NCBI GenBank assembly: GCA_947502635.1
Contig: CANNAN010000003.1
Span: 372,001 to 436,000, forward strand
Length of the DNA stretch: 64,000 bases
Source of the DNA: an uncultured Flavobacteriaceae bacterium
GTDB lineage: Bacteria > Bacteroidota > Bacteroidia > Flavobacteriales > Flavobacteriaceae
Reading direction: 5' to 3'
Shown here in pieces: positions 1-8,536 of this stretch. A model generated the notes under the pieces. It saw only the letters and a list, made by a program, of their open reading frames with translations. It was not told the origin of the DNA and made no database searches. Made by a program: the position numbers and the translations under genes. Numbering within the stretch: position 1 is the stretch's first letter; each line of letters opens with the position of its first letter.

Positions 1-793
1 AGGCTTTTCAGCTTCTGTAACAGATGATTTCTTAACATATACCTTTGGCAATACATCGTCCAGTTCTACAGATTATGTTTGGGATTATGGAGATGGTAAT
101 ACATCAACAGGAGTTGATGGTGAAAACACATTTCCAGATGAAGGTTCTTATACCGTAACATTAACAGCATCAGATAAACTAGGAGCTTCTAGTATATTTT
201 CTTTAAATATAGAAGTTGTAGAGCCTCCAACTCCTGCTGCTATAACTCCTGAGATTATAAATGGAGATTTTGACGATAAGTTTACGGGTTGGCAAATTGA
301 TACTTTTTCTGATGGTAATACCAGAAATCCTTTTAACTCTAGTAGTGATGGTGACCCTCTTAATTATGACGGATCAGATTCAGGAGGATCCAAAACACCT
401 GGAGCAAAATGGACTGGTTCTACCTCTGCAGGTCCATCCATAAGCAGTAGTACCAGATATGCATACCAAGCTATAAACGTTACTCCAAACCATGATTATT
501 TTATAGAATTTAGTTATGCAATAAAAACAGATGTAGCCGATATAGAAGGTGGAGATCGTGTGATAGTTGAAATTTTGGATGGTCATTTTACAGATGGGGT
601 TGATGCCAGAGCTAGCTCTGATGGAGGCCCTTTAGTTCAGGCAATTGGAAATGTAGCTAATGGGAAGGGAAATTTCACTGTTAAAACGCAGTCATTTACT
701 GCGAACGCTACTGGAGAAATTGCTATATGGATTTATGGTATAACAAAAGATGAATTATATGTAGATAATGTCAAAGTATACCCATTCGAATAA
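1..793 (+). CDS. PKD-domain surface protein, 5' end cut by window edge
   Basis: The reading frame is open from base 2 to the TAA at 791-793, so this is the C-terminal 263 residues of a longer protein. The first part is a PKD-type Ig-like fold: it has the typical VWDYGDGNTS core and ends in a YTVTLTASD strand. The remainder is a Gly/Ser/Asp-rich beta-sandwich-like region (GDFDDKFTGWQ...ELYVDNVKVYPFE), resembling carbohydrate-binding jelly-roll modules of Bacteroidota surface lipoproteins. It ends 13 bp before the first alginate lyase gene, so it is probably in the same operon. PKD-containing glycan-binding lipoproteins commonly accompany SusC/SusD pairs in alginate loci, and an alginate-binding role is inferred from context. 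The N-terminus and any lipobox are outside the window. Confidence 0.85.
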   Translation, partial: GFSASVTDDFLTYTFGNTSSSSTDYVWDYGDGNTSTGVDGENTFPDEGSYTVTLTASDKLGASSIFSLNIEVVEPPTPAAITPEIINGDFDDKFTGWQIDTFSDGNTRNPFNSSSDGDPLNYDGSDSGGSKTPGAKWTGSTSAGPSISSSTRYAYQAINVTPNHDYFIEFSYAIKTDVADIEGGDRVIVEILDGHFTDGVDARASSDGGPLVQAIGNVANGKGNFTVKTQSFTANATGEIAIWIYGITKDELYVDNVKVYPFE

Positions 794-806
794 ATTTAAA
801 AGATAA

Positions 807-1709
807 ATGAAGTTTATCCAAAAAGAAATATTAGTTGTTATAGTGCTCATTTTTATATCTGCAAACGTTGCTTGTCAAACAACAAGCAGCGCTGCAAAAA
901 AAAATGCTAAAACAGAAAGGAAAAAGAAGAAAAAGGTGAAGCTTCCTAATATTAATTTAAGCCACTGGAAAGTAACCTTACCAGTGGCAAATGAAGAAGG
1001 AAAGCCTTATGAAATTGAACCGCCAGAAATTTTAGATTTTGCTAAAATGGATATTGCAAAACCTTATATGTATATAGATTCAACAAAGGGAGCTATAGTA
1101 TTTCATGCGATGCCAACCAATTCAAAAACTAGGAATACTAAGTATACCCGTTCAGAATTAAGAGAGCAATTGGTTCCTGGAGATAATAATACAAATTGGA
1201 CCTTTAAACAAGGTGCTTATATGAAAGGAAAATTAGCAATGGAGGCTTCAACTAAGGATTCAAATGGAAAATATCATAGAACTATTATCATGCAAATCCA
1301 TGGACGCTTAACCAATGAACAACGCGATTTGATAGGAGAAGATGATAATAATGCACCACCCATTTTAAAAATATATTGGGATAAAGGGAAGATAAGGGTA
1401 AAAACCAAAGTTCTTAAAAACTTAAACGCCTCCGATACAGAAATTTTACATGAAGATGCCTGGGGAGATGATCAAGGGTTTAGTTTTGAACAAGAAGTGG
1501 GTTTTGGAAAATTTACTTTAGAAGTAAAAGTGTCTGATGGAAAACTGGTAGTCATATTGAATAAAAATGAATATAAAGTTTATGAAAGTATACATATGAA
1601 ACGCTGGGGGATATTTGAAAACTATTTTAAAGCAGGAAACTATTTTCAATCAAGAGATAAAGGGGCCTTTTCTAAGGTTAGATATTACGAACTGGAAGTA
1701 AGTCATTAG
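807..1709 (+). CDS. alginate lyase, PL7 family lipoprotein
   Basis: Polysaccharide lyase family 7 (alginate lyase 2 superfamily, beta-jelly roll), 300 aa. It cleaves alginate by beta-elimination and releases unsaturated oligosaccharides. All three PL7 signature blocks are visible: RSELREQ (residues 115-121), QIH (163-165) and YFKAGNY (273-279). The catalytic His and Tyr are therefore H165 and Y279. In this family QIH, as opposed to QVH, is associated with activity on G-containing blocks. The N-terminus is a lipoprotein signal with lipobox ANVAC, followed by a Lys-rich linker, so it is probably anchored in the outer membrane. It lies 13 bp after the PKD protein and 6 bp before a second PL7 gene. 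Family assignment is firm; substrate preference is inferred. Confidence 0.95.
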   Translation: MKFIQKEILVVIVLIFISANVACQTTSSAAKKNAKTERKKKKKVKLPNINLSHWKVTLPVANEEGKPYEIEPPEILDFAKMDIAKPYMYIDSTKGAIVFHAMPTNSKTRNTKYTRSELREQLVPGDNNTNWTFKQGAYMKGKLAMEASTKDSNGKYHRTIIMQIHGRLTNEQRDLIGEDDNNAPPILKIYWDKGKIRVKTKVLKNLNASDTEILHEDAWGDDQGFSFEQEVGFGKFTLEVKVSDGKLVVILNKNEYKVYESIHMKRWGIFENYFKAGNYFQSRDKGAFSKVRYYELEVSH

Positions 1710-1715
1710 AACAAA

Positions 1716-2624
1716 ATGGTAGAAACAAAACGACATATAAATAATTTAATAAGATTGTTTTTAGTAATGATACTTTTTACATTGGTTTGTTGTGAAAAAA
1801 GCAATTCTGACGTACCTGATGTTAAGGTTGAAGAAACCAATGAAACAGTAGATGAAGTGCCTAACTATAAATTACCAAATATAGATTTAAATCATTGGAA
1901 AGTAACCTTGCCAATAGGTAACCCAACAGAAGTAAAACCACCAGAGATTTTAAACTATGGAACTAACGAAACATTAAAACCATTTTTTTATAACGATTCT
2001 GTAAATGGTGCTTTAGTATTCTATACCTATCCAGGAGTTTCAACAACAAATTCTTCATATTCAAGAACAGAATTAAGAGAACAAATGGTAGCAGGAAGTA
2101 ATAATACCAATTGGACCTTTAATCAAGGTGGATCTATGAAAGGAATATTATCTATGGATGCTGTTTCAAAAGATTCTAATGATAAATACCATCGCACAAT
2201 TATCATGCAAATTCATGGAAGACTAACTAATGAACAACGTGATTTAATAGGTGAAGATGATAATAACGCCCCTCCCATGTTGAAAATATATTGGAATTAT
2301 GGGTATGTAAGGGTTAAAACCAAAAAGCTAAAAGATTTAAATGTTTCGGATGTCGATATATTGAAAACCGATTCATGGACAGATGATGAAGGGCATACGT
2401 TTTCTAAATATGTTGGGTTTGATAAATTCACCTTAGAAGTAAAAGTAGCAAGTGGTAAAATGGAAGTGATTTTAAATGATGAAGAATCTATTGTTTATGA
2501 TGATATTCATATCCAAAAATGGCATGTTTTTGAAAATTATTTTAAAGCAGGAAACTATTTAGTAACAAGAGATGAAGGTGCATTTGCAAGAATTAAATAT
2601 TATAAATTAGAGGTGAGTCATTAG
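1716..2624 (+). CDS. alginate lyase, PL7 family lipoprotein (tandem paralogue)
   Basis: Second PL7 alginate lyase, 302 aa, starting 6 bp after the first. It has the signatures RTELREQ (117-123), QIH (165-167) and YFKAGNY (275-281). The signal peptide ends in a lipobox (LVCC), followed by an acidic spacer rather than the basic one of its neighbour. The two proteins are near-identical around QIH but differ in the N-terminal linker and in the loops facing the cleft. This suggests an old tandem duplication with divergence in localisation or subsite preference. The same operon is likely. No T9SS domain is present, consistent with lipoprotein anchoring. Confidence 0.95.
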   Translation: MVETKRHINNLIRLFLVMILFTLVCCEKSNSDVPDVKVEETNETVDEVPNYKLPNIDLNHWKVTLPIGNPTEVKPPEILNYGTNETLKPFFYNDSVNGALVFYTYPGVSTTNSSYSRTELREQMVAGSNNTNWTFNQGGSMKGILSMDAVSKDSNDKYHRTIIMQIHGRLTNEQRDLIGEDDNNAPPMLKIYWNYGYVRVKTKKLKDLNVSDVDILKTDSWTDDEGHTFSKYVGFDKFTLEVKVASGKMEVILNDEESIVYDDIHIQKWHVFENYFKAGNYLVTRDEGAFARIKYYKLEVSH

Positions 2625-2758
2625 TAAAAAATTAAGTAGAAAAAAGAATTGAATATAAATTTTGTTTTAGTTTGATTGAGTTGAATTTTACTGGTTGTTA
2701 ATACGACTAGTAAAGTTTAGCTCAAAAATGAATGGCGATTTAAGCTTTTTGTTTAAAT

Positions 2759-2783
2759 TTAACCATATTTTTTGGTTAACCAG
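2759..2783. promoter_or_regulatory. candidate operator of the GntR/FCD regulator
   Basis: About 100 bp upstream of the GntR gene lies TTGGTTAACCAG (2772-2783), with core palindrome TGGTTAACCA. It overlaps a second dyad, TTAACCA/TGGTTAA (2759-2765 and 2773-2779). The core resembles the TTGGTATACCAA site of the enterobacterial hexuronate regulators UxuR/ExuR, which are also GntR proteins with an FCD domain. Autoregulation is inferred. Confidence 0.45.
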
Positions 2784-2879
2784 TTTTGGAACGACTGTTA
2801 AATAGAATGCCTTTAGTTTCATATTTTAGAAAGAATAAAGGTAGTATATATGAAAGGTGAAATGTAATAAATTTGATAG

Positions 2880-3584
2880 ATGAAATTAGAAGTACTTACA
2901 GTAAGTGATAATCAGGAGATACAGAATTCGATAATCAGCAAGATTAGAGAGTTAATAAATTATAAGAACCTGGAGCCAGGAGATAAGCTTCCTTCAGAAA
3001 GGATGTTGTCAGACAAGTTTGGTGTAAGTAGAAGCAATGTTAGGGATGCTATTCAAAAGCTGGAGTTTTATGGACTGCTAAAATCTATTCCGCAAAGTGG
3101 GACATTTGTAGCAAACATTGGTGTTGTGGCAATGAATGGTATGATAGAAGACATTTTAAGATTAGAGACTCCAGATTTTAAATCGTTGGTAGAAACCAGG
3201 ATATTATTAGAATTAAAAACTGTTCGATTAGCGTCTTTAAGACGTTCAGAAGAAGACCTGAAAAATATAAAAGAAGCTTTAGATGCTTATAAAGAAAAAG
3301 CATTATCTGGTGAAGATGCGGTTCAGGAAGATTTGTTATTTCATTTAGCTATCGCTAAGGCAAGTAGAAATAGTACCATGAATACTTTTATGTTGACTAT
3401 AACGCCGCAAATAATCATAGATTTTGAAAAATATCATGTTTGTGATAAGGATCAGGCTGTTATGGGAATTGAAGAACATACAGATATCTATGAAGCCATT
3501 AAGAAACAAGACCCTGAATTGGCAAAACAAAAAATGAAGGATCATTTTAAAGCATTGTATCAATATTGTTATAACGTGAAATAA
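2880..3584 (+). CDS. GntR family regulator, FadR/FCD subfamily
   Basis: DNA-binding transcriptional regulator of 234 aa. The N-terminal winged helix (about residues 12-80) contains the GntR signature PGDKLPSERMLSDKFGVSR, followed by a recognition helix and a wing (IPQSGTFV). The C-terminal two thirds is an all-helical FCD ligand domain, which in this subfamily binds carboxylated sugars or acids, usually with a metal. Placed between the alginate lyases and the transporter/reductase genes, it probably senses an uronate breakdown product such as DEH or KDG and controls the locus. Upstream dyads provide possible binding sites. The ligand is inferred from context only. Confidence 0.9.
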   Translation: MKLEVLTVSDNQEIQNSIISKIRELINYKNLEPGDKLPSERMLSDKFGVSRSNVRDAIQKLEFYGLLKSIPQSGTFVANIGVVAMNGMIEDILRLETPDFKSLVETRILLELKTVRLASLRRSEEDLKNIKEALDAYKEKALSGEDAVQEDLLFHLAIAKASRNSTMNTFMLTITPQIIIDFEKYHVCDKDQAVMGIEEHTDIYEAIKKQDPELAKQKMKDHFKALYQYCYNVK

Positions 3585-3718
3585 TAAATGTATTTGAAAA
3601 ACGAAATTGCACGTTTTTGTTTTTCAAAAAAGAAAATATATAGGAGGGGAGTGTACTACTCAATATAGTTTAGCTATATGTTATAATACACCCAAAAAAG
3701 TAATAAACCTACTTTTCT

Positions 3719-3740
3719 TAAAACAAGATCATTTGTTTTA
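3719..3740. promoter_or_regulatory. perfect 8-bp-arm palindrome upstream of transporter operon
   Basis: TAAAACAA (3719-3726) and TTGTTTTA (3733-3740) form a perfect inverted repeat around a 6-bp spacer, about 130 bp upstream of the MFS start. The gap 3585-3872 holds no gene. No T-run follows, so a protein-binding site is likelier than a terminator. Which regulator uses it is unknown. Confidence 0.35.
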
Positions 3741-3872
3741 GGAGCACCTCCTTATTGCAAAATATTAACGATAACTTGAGTAATATAAATAAATGAAACA
3801 CCCGTAGGAGTTGTGTTGATAATCAGCTAAAAACTCAATGGTAAATTACATTTAATAAATAAAATAGAACAT

Positions 3873-5129
3873 ATGAAAATTAAAGGCTTACGTTGGTGGA
3901 TAATAGGATTGGTATGTCTTGCGACTATAATCAATTATATTGATAGAGCAGCATTGGGTATAATGTGGCCAGCGATGAAAGATGACCTGGGTATGACTGA
4001 AGAGGATTACGCATGGGTAATAAACATTTTTACAATTACCTATGCAGCAGGTAAGTTTATTTCTGGAAAATTATATGATAAAGTAGGTACAAAAATAGGA
4101 TTCGTACTATCTATATTTTTCTGGTCTCTGGCTTCTGTATTACACTTTTTTGCTAAAGGAGCTGCTTCATTAGGGATTTTCAGGGGTCTATTAGGTGTCG
4201 CCGAAGCTGGAAACTGGCCAGGGGCAGTAAAGAATAATGCAGAATGGTTTCCTATAAAAGAGCGTGCCTTAGCGCAAGGTATTTTTAATGCAGGTGCAGC
4301 CATAGGGTCAATTATAGCTGCTCCGACTGTAGCAGAGTTATTTGGAGCTTATGGATGGAAAATAACCTTTGTAATTATTGGTGTTCTAGGATTTCTTTGG
4401 ATTATACCTTGGTTAATAATTAATAAAAAACAACCACAATCACATCCTTGGATTACAAACGAAGAAAAGCAACATATAATTTCAGGAAGACTTGAAAGAA
4501 AGGTTAGTGAAAATAGTAAAGGTCTAAGTATTTCTCAAATTCTTTCAAAAAAAGAGTCTTGGGGAGTTATTGCTGCACGTTTCTTCATTGAACCTGTTTG
4601 GTGGCTCTTTGTCTTCTGGATGCCTATTTACCTTTATAAACAGTTTGGTTTTAATGTTAAAGAAATAGGGTACTATGCATGGTTTCCTTATGTAGGAGCT
4701 ATGTTAGGAAGTTTAACAGGCGGATGGTATGTTAAAAAATTATTGAATAAGTATAGCCTCGATAAATCAAGAAAAAGAGTCATTGGTTTAGGAACAATAG
4801 TAATTGTCATTGCTATTTTGGGTGCTATATTTTTTGCTAACACTCCAGAAAAATTTGTGTCATTTGTTTTTGTAGTACTTTTTGGTTTTCAGTTGTCAAT
4901 AAGCAATATTCAAACCATACCAAGTGATCTTTTAAGTGGTAAATCTGTAGGGACTTTAGCAGGGCTAGGAGGCAGTATTGGAGCCGTTTCCGTGATTATA
5001 ATGAACTGGCTTATACCAATTATTACTGTAGAATCGTATACTCCTGCATTTATTATACTGGCCATATTGGCCCCACTATCCATACTATCAATTTTAGTAT
5101 TAATAAAAAAAATAGAACCAATCGAGTAA
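3873..5129 (+). CDS. MFS transporter, hexuronate (ExuT-like) type
   Basis: Major facilitator superfamily permease of 418 aa with about twelve hydrophobic segments, acting in the inner membrane. The N-terminus (INYIDRAALG in TM1) and the loop GKLYDKVGTKIGF, a variant of the MFS signature between TM2 and TM3, match the anion:cation symporter branch containing ExuT and KdgT. The protein also carries the GLLGVAEAGNWPGAVK segment typical of that branch. It lies 27 bp before an SDR reductase and after the GntR gene, an arrangement typical of alginate loci, where the permease brings in monomeric unsaturated uronate (DEH). Substrate is inferred from context. Confidence 0.9.
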   Translation: MKIKGLRWWIIGLVCLATIINYIDRAALGIMWPAMKDDLGMTEEDYAWVINIFTITYAAGKFISGKLYDKVGTKIGFVLSIFFWSLASVLHFFAKGAASLGIFRGLLGVAEAGNWPGAVKNNAEWFPIKERALAQGIFNAGAAIGSIIAAPTVAELFGAYGWKITFVIIGVLGFLWIIPWLIINKKQPQSHPWITNEEKQHIISGRLERKVSENSKGLSISQILSKKESWGVIAARFFIEPVWWLFVFWMPIYLYKQFGFNVKEIGYYAWFPYVGAMLGSLTGGWYVKKLLNKYSLDKSRKRVIGLGTIVIVIAILGAIFFANTPEKFVSFVFVVLFGFQLSISNIQTIPSDLLSGKSVGTLAGLGGSIGAVSVIIMNWLIPIITVESYTPAFIILAILAPLSILSILVLIKKIEPIE

Positions 5130-5155
5130 TAATAATAAAATAAAAATTTAATAAT

Positions 5156-5911
5156 ATGAATGATTTAACCGGAAAAGTAGCAGTTGTAACAGGTGGAGCA
5201 CGAGATATAGGACGTGCTATATCATTAAAATTAGCTAAAGAAGGCGCAAAAGTTGTTGTTAATTATTTTGACAATGAAGATGATGCCAAGGAAACGATTA
5301 GACAAATTAAAGCACTTAATGGCGAAGCCATTTATGTTTATGGAGATGCTACTAATTTAGATGACATTAATAATTTAGTAGATAAAACAAAAGAGGTTTT
5401 TGGGGATAAAGTCGATATATTAATTAATGTTGCAGGAGGTTTATTTGCAAGAAAAACGATTACCGAAGTAGACGTTGATTTTTACAATCTGATAATGGAT
5501 GTTAACTTTAAATCTTGTGTTTTTGTGACTCAAGCTTTTGTACCATTAATGGGAGAAGGAGGTGCCATTGTAAATTTTGCATCACAAGCTGGAAGAGATG
5601 GAGGCGGACCAGGGGCATTTTTATATGCAGCTTCTAAAGGTGCTGTTTCAACATTTACAAGAGGTCTGGCGAAAGAATTAGGACCTAAAGGAATCCGTGT
5701 TAATGCTCTTAATCCAGGTATGATCGCAACAAAATTTCATGATGATTTTACTAAAGATCAAGTGCGCGTTAATGTGGCTAATGCTACACCGTTAAGACGA
5801 GAAGGGCGTGCAGAAGAAGTAGCAGATCTTGTTGCTTATTTAGCATCAGACGCTTCGTCATTTTTAACAGGGAATAATGTAGATATAAATGGAGGATTGG
5901 CTTTTAGTTAA
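5156..5911 (+). CDS. SDR-family oxidoreductase, probable DEH reductase
   Basis: Short-chain dehydrogenase/reductase of 251 aa. The Rossmann cofactor motif TGGARDIG is at 12-19, NVAGG follows strand 4, and the catalytic residues are S143, Y157 and K161 (YAASK). It ends in the usual hydrophobic strand with DINGG. In alginate pathways an SDR (A1-R/DehR type) reduces 4-deoxy-L-erythro-5-hexoseulose uronate to 2-keto-3-deoxygluconate. Placement 27 bp after a hexuronate-type MFS gene next to PL7 lyases supports this. Cofactor preference is not certain. A terminator closes the operon 34 bp downstream. General SDRs look alike, so the substrate is an inference. Confidence 0.88.
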   Translation: MNDLTGKVAVVTGGARDIGRAISLKLAKEGAKVVVNYFDNEDDAKETIRQIKALNGEAIYVYGDATNLDDINNLVDKTKEVFGDKVDILINVAGGLFARKTITEVDVDFYNLIMDVNFKSCVFVTQAFVPLMGEGGAIVNFASQAGRDGGGPGAFLYAASKGAVSTFTRGLAKELGPKGIRVNALNPGMIATKFHDDFTKDQVRVNVANATPLRREGRAEEVADLVAYLASDASSFLTGNNVDINGGLAFS

Positions 5912-5944
5912 CCAATATATATAATCATAAGAAATGTGAATTTT

Positions 5945-5977
5945 AAGCGAGTTTCGTTTTTGAAACTCGCTTTTTTT
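5945..5977 (+). terminator. intrinsic terminator after the SDR gene
   Basis: An 11-bp perfect stem (AAGCGAGTTTC / GAAACTCGCTT) with a 6-nt loop runs into seven T residues. It ends the transporter-reductase transcript. Confidence 0.9.
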
Positions 5978-6181
5978 ACAATTCTAAAAACAGAGCTTTG
6001 TTTGGAAAGAAAAATATTTGAGTTTAGCTAAGCAAAGCTTTAAAGTAAGAATTGTCTTACTATTCCGTTTTAAGAAAAAGATTCGTTATTAGTTGATTAT
6101 TACTAACATAGACTATTTACTTACTGTGAGGCACGTTATGAGATTATGTTATAATTAGATTTGTATCAAAATCTTATTTGT

Positions 6182-7873
6182 ATGAAAATTTCAAAAAAAA
6201 TTTATTGGATATTATTTCTCCCTATATTTTCAAAATTTACTGTTAACGCACAAGATTTGCCCCCGTTATCAACATTTTATACGCCAACCATACATACTGC
6301 AGCAGCAGCGCAAGTATCTATTGGGCCATCGTCTGGAACAGGTAATGACACCAATAGAATTCAATCAGCAATTAATAACTTGGCTGTAAATCTAACTACA
6401 GATAGTAACGGCGTTTCAAGAAAAGGAGGCGTACTTACTTTAACTAATGGTACTTATAGATTTAGAGGACTAATTTTAAGGTCTAATGTTCATATTAGAT
6501 GTCAGTCAGGAGTTGTACTAGAACCTTTTGGTCCAGGGGATATGATTATAGCTAATGGAACAGATATTGGTGGATGTATTGGATGTCGAACTACTCAAAA
6601 TTTTAGCTTTACTGGGATTTCAAATAACAGTAGATTTACCATTAACATTGCAAATAGGTTAAATCCTGGAAATGGTTCAAGAAGTTTTAGAATTGGAAAT
6701 GCAAGAAACTTTAAGATTGCTAACATCAATGTCATTGATGATTTCACAAAGTTTCCAACAATTGAATTTTTACCTGGACAAGCTCAAGGTATGGTTGGAC
6801 CTTCAAATAATCGCCAACAGCGTGTAGCGGCACCTACAAGAGGGTTTGTCGAAAACATTTCTGGTACAGGATACAACCCTGGTTGGGGCGTTATACAAAT
6901 ACAAGTAGGTAATACTATTTATTTTCGCAATATTGAAGGTACTGGAGGCGCTACTATTAGAATGGAGTCGGGGCTTGGAGAAGGCTTGTCTACACTAAAT
7001 ACTGAAAATAGAACGATTACTAAAATGGATGCTATTTGGGGAAGATTTATTAGAGTAATAAATGGCAGGTGTGCAATTTTCGCTTCGCCACATACTCACA
7101 TTCAAGGCTTCTTTGATATGAGAAATATTACTGCTATCAGTAGTGAGTTTGCCGTCTTTTTAGCTAGGGGTTTCAGAACTATTGGCAGTCCAAATAGACC
7201 AGATGAGTCTAACTTCCCTATCGGTACTTTCCAAAGTAATAGATCTACAGTCAGAAATATTACTACTACTTTTGGAAATACTGCTCAAACTAGGACGCAA
7301 GAGTTAAGATATATGCCTTGTGCTATTAGAGACAGAGCAAGTACAACGCCAATACCTGGAGCTGGTAATTTCTATCCAGGACCATCCGTAGCACAAATTT
7401 ACAATATAGCTAATAGCGGTGGTGGCGGATCTTACAATGTAAAAATCATAGGACTAACAGCTAATAACTATCGTAATGACGTGGTAGATATCATTACTGA
7501 TGAAGGCGCTAATGATTTTGAAAATTGTAGCTTCACACCAATTGAAAATGTTCTATTCGTTCCTAATGCTCTAAAAAATACACCCAATCCTTTGCAAGTT
7601 GGTAGTAATAAGTCAATTTTAAAATCCAAGTTTTCAAATGAAAATGAAGATGATTCTACATTAGAACGAATCATACCTAATCCCTCTACTAATTTTATTA
7701 ATATACCAAAAACACTGAGTGATAATATCTTAATTTATGATATTTCTGGTAAATTGGTTAAGCAAATACAAAACCTGAAATCTTCAACAATAAGTGTTTC
7801 AGACCTAAGTACAGGGTTGTACTTTTTTAAAAGTAATTTAAATGATAAGGTTTACAAATTTTATGTAAAATAA
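6182..7873 (+). CDS. secreted parallel beta-helix protein with T9SS sorting domain
   Basis: 563 aa from the ATG at 6182; an upstream TTG at 6161 would only lengthen the signal peptide awkwardly. An N-terminal signal peptide (KIYWILFLPIFSKFTVNAQ) is followed by repeated short beta-strand motifs (residues about 50-460), e.g. FRGLILRSNVHIRCQSGVVL and NFKIANINVIDDF, typical of right-handed beta helices of pectate-lyase-like enzymes. The last ~80 residues form a type A T9SS C-terminal domain (IIPNPSTNFINIP...LSTGLYFFKSNLNDKVYKFYVK). It follows the alginate operon but has its own upstream region, so it is probably a separate transcript. The fold suggests a polysaccharide lyase or hydrolase; I could not place it in a CAZy family with confidence, and it may be a GH82-like or unclassified enzyme. 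Confidence 0.8.
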   Translation: MKISKKIYWILFLPIFSKFTVNAQDLPPLSTFYTPTIHTAAAAQVSIGPSSGTGNDTNRIQSAINNLAVNLTTDSNGVSRKGGVLTLTNGTYRFRGLILRSNVHIRCQSGVVLEPFGPGDMIIANGTDIGGCIGCRTTQNFSFTGISNNSRFTINIANRLNPGNGSRSFRIGNARNFKIANINVIDDFTKFPTIEFLPGQAQGMVGPSNNRQQRVAAPTRGFVENISGTGYNPGWGVIQIQVGNTIYFRNIEGTGGATIRMESGLGEGLSTLNTENRTITKMDAIWGRFIRVINGRCAIFASPHTHIQGFFDMRNITAISSEFAVFLARGFRTIGSPNRPDESNFPIGTFQSNRSTVRNITTTFGNTAQTRTQELRYMPCAIRDRASTTPIPGAGNFYPGPSVAQIYNIANSGGGGSYNVKIIGLTANNYRNDVVDIITDEGANDFENCSFTPIENVLFVPNALKNTPNPLQVGSNKSILKSKFSNENEDDSTLERIIPNPSTNFINIPKTLSDNILIYDISGKLVKQIQNLKSSTISVSDLSTGLYFFKSNLNDKVYKFYVK

Positions 7874-8027
7874 GATCTTGTCTTGAAATATGTCTACAGT
7901 TAAAAATTGAATTTACGCTGTCATTTTATGTGTATACTTGTGATTTTATGTATATGTATTTCAGGACGGGAAAATTCCGAAGGAATTCTCCATATTGGTA
8001 CTAACCAAAGCAATTAATGCACCTTTG

Positions 8028-8462
8028 TTAGCCACTGTTTTTCTTTTTTATCAGCCCGTAAATAATGTTAACTGGAAAAACTAATTGCCCCAATACCACA
8101 ATCAAAATAATCAGAGATATAATTAAAGTCAGATTACTATTAAATTCATATTCCATTATTTCTGTCCGATAAAATTGAATCAAAATCCCCACAATTAATG
8201 TGCCTCCAAAAGTTAGTCCAATGTGAATCCAGTTCAACCATTCCGATAGTTTTCTATCTGCTTTTTGCATAATCCAATATCCAATTCCGATTATTCCAAA
8301 GAGTATTGAAATTAGCATTGCTAAATGTAAATAAGGAATAACATAATAGGTGTCGTGAACATTTATATCCAATACAGTGTCTCCACTCAAAATTCCAATC
8401 AATACTATAATTGGAATTGCGGGTAAAAAAATCAAGTGTGGTTTTTCTATTAGTTTGTTCAT
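8028..8462 (-). CDS. small membrane protein resembling the C-terminal helices of cytochrome oxidase subunit I
   Basis: 144 aa with about four transmembrane segments (roughly 9-27, 41-64, 77-97, 108-134). The segment DINVHDTYYVIPYLHLAM aligns with the subunit I signature of haem-copper oxidases (HDTYYVVAHFHYV). What follows (GYWIMQ...LSEWLNWIHIGLTFGGTLIV) matches the spacing of the last helices of CtaD. Only one of the two haem-ligand histidines of that motif is kept, and the rest of subunit I is absent. It cannot be a complete oxidase. It may be an independent mini-protein derived from the oxidase fold, function unknown. It sits at the end of a minus-strand accessory gene cluster. Confidence 0.65.
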   Translation of the reverse strand: MNKLIEKPHLIFLPAIPIIVLIGILSGDTVLDINVHDTYYVIPYLHLAMLISILFGIIGIGYWIMQKADRKLSEWLNWIHIGLTFGGTLIVGILIQFYRTEIMEYEFNSNLTLIISLIILIVVLGQLVFPVNIIYGLIKKKNSG

Positions 8463-8536
8463 TCAATAGTTCTTAAAGATATATGGTTTATATAAGTTAA
8501 AGATTAGGGGTGACACTAAATTAGTTTCTAGCCTTA

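Noticed and set aside
6161-6181. TTG start of the T9SS beta-helix gene
   Set aside because: The ATG at 6182 gives a normal signal peptide; the TTG adds seven residues with no function in the fold.
7995-8008. TTGGTACTAACCAA palindrome as a second site for the GntR regulator
   Set aside because: The spacing between half-sites is 4 instead of 2 and it lies between the 3' ends of convergent genes, not in a promoter.
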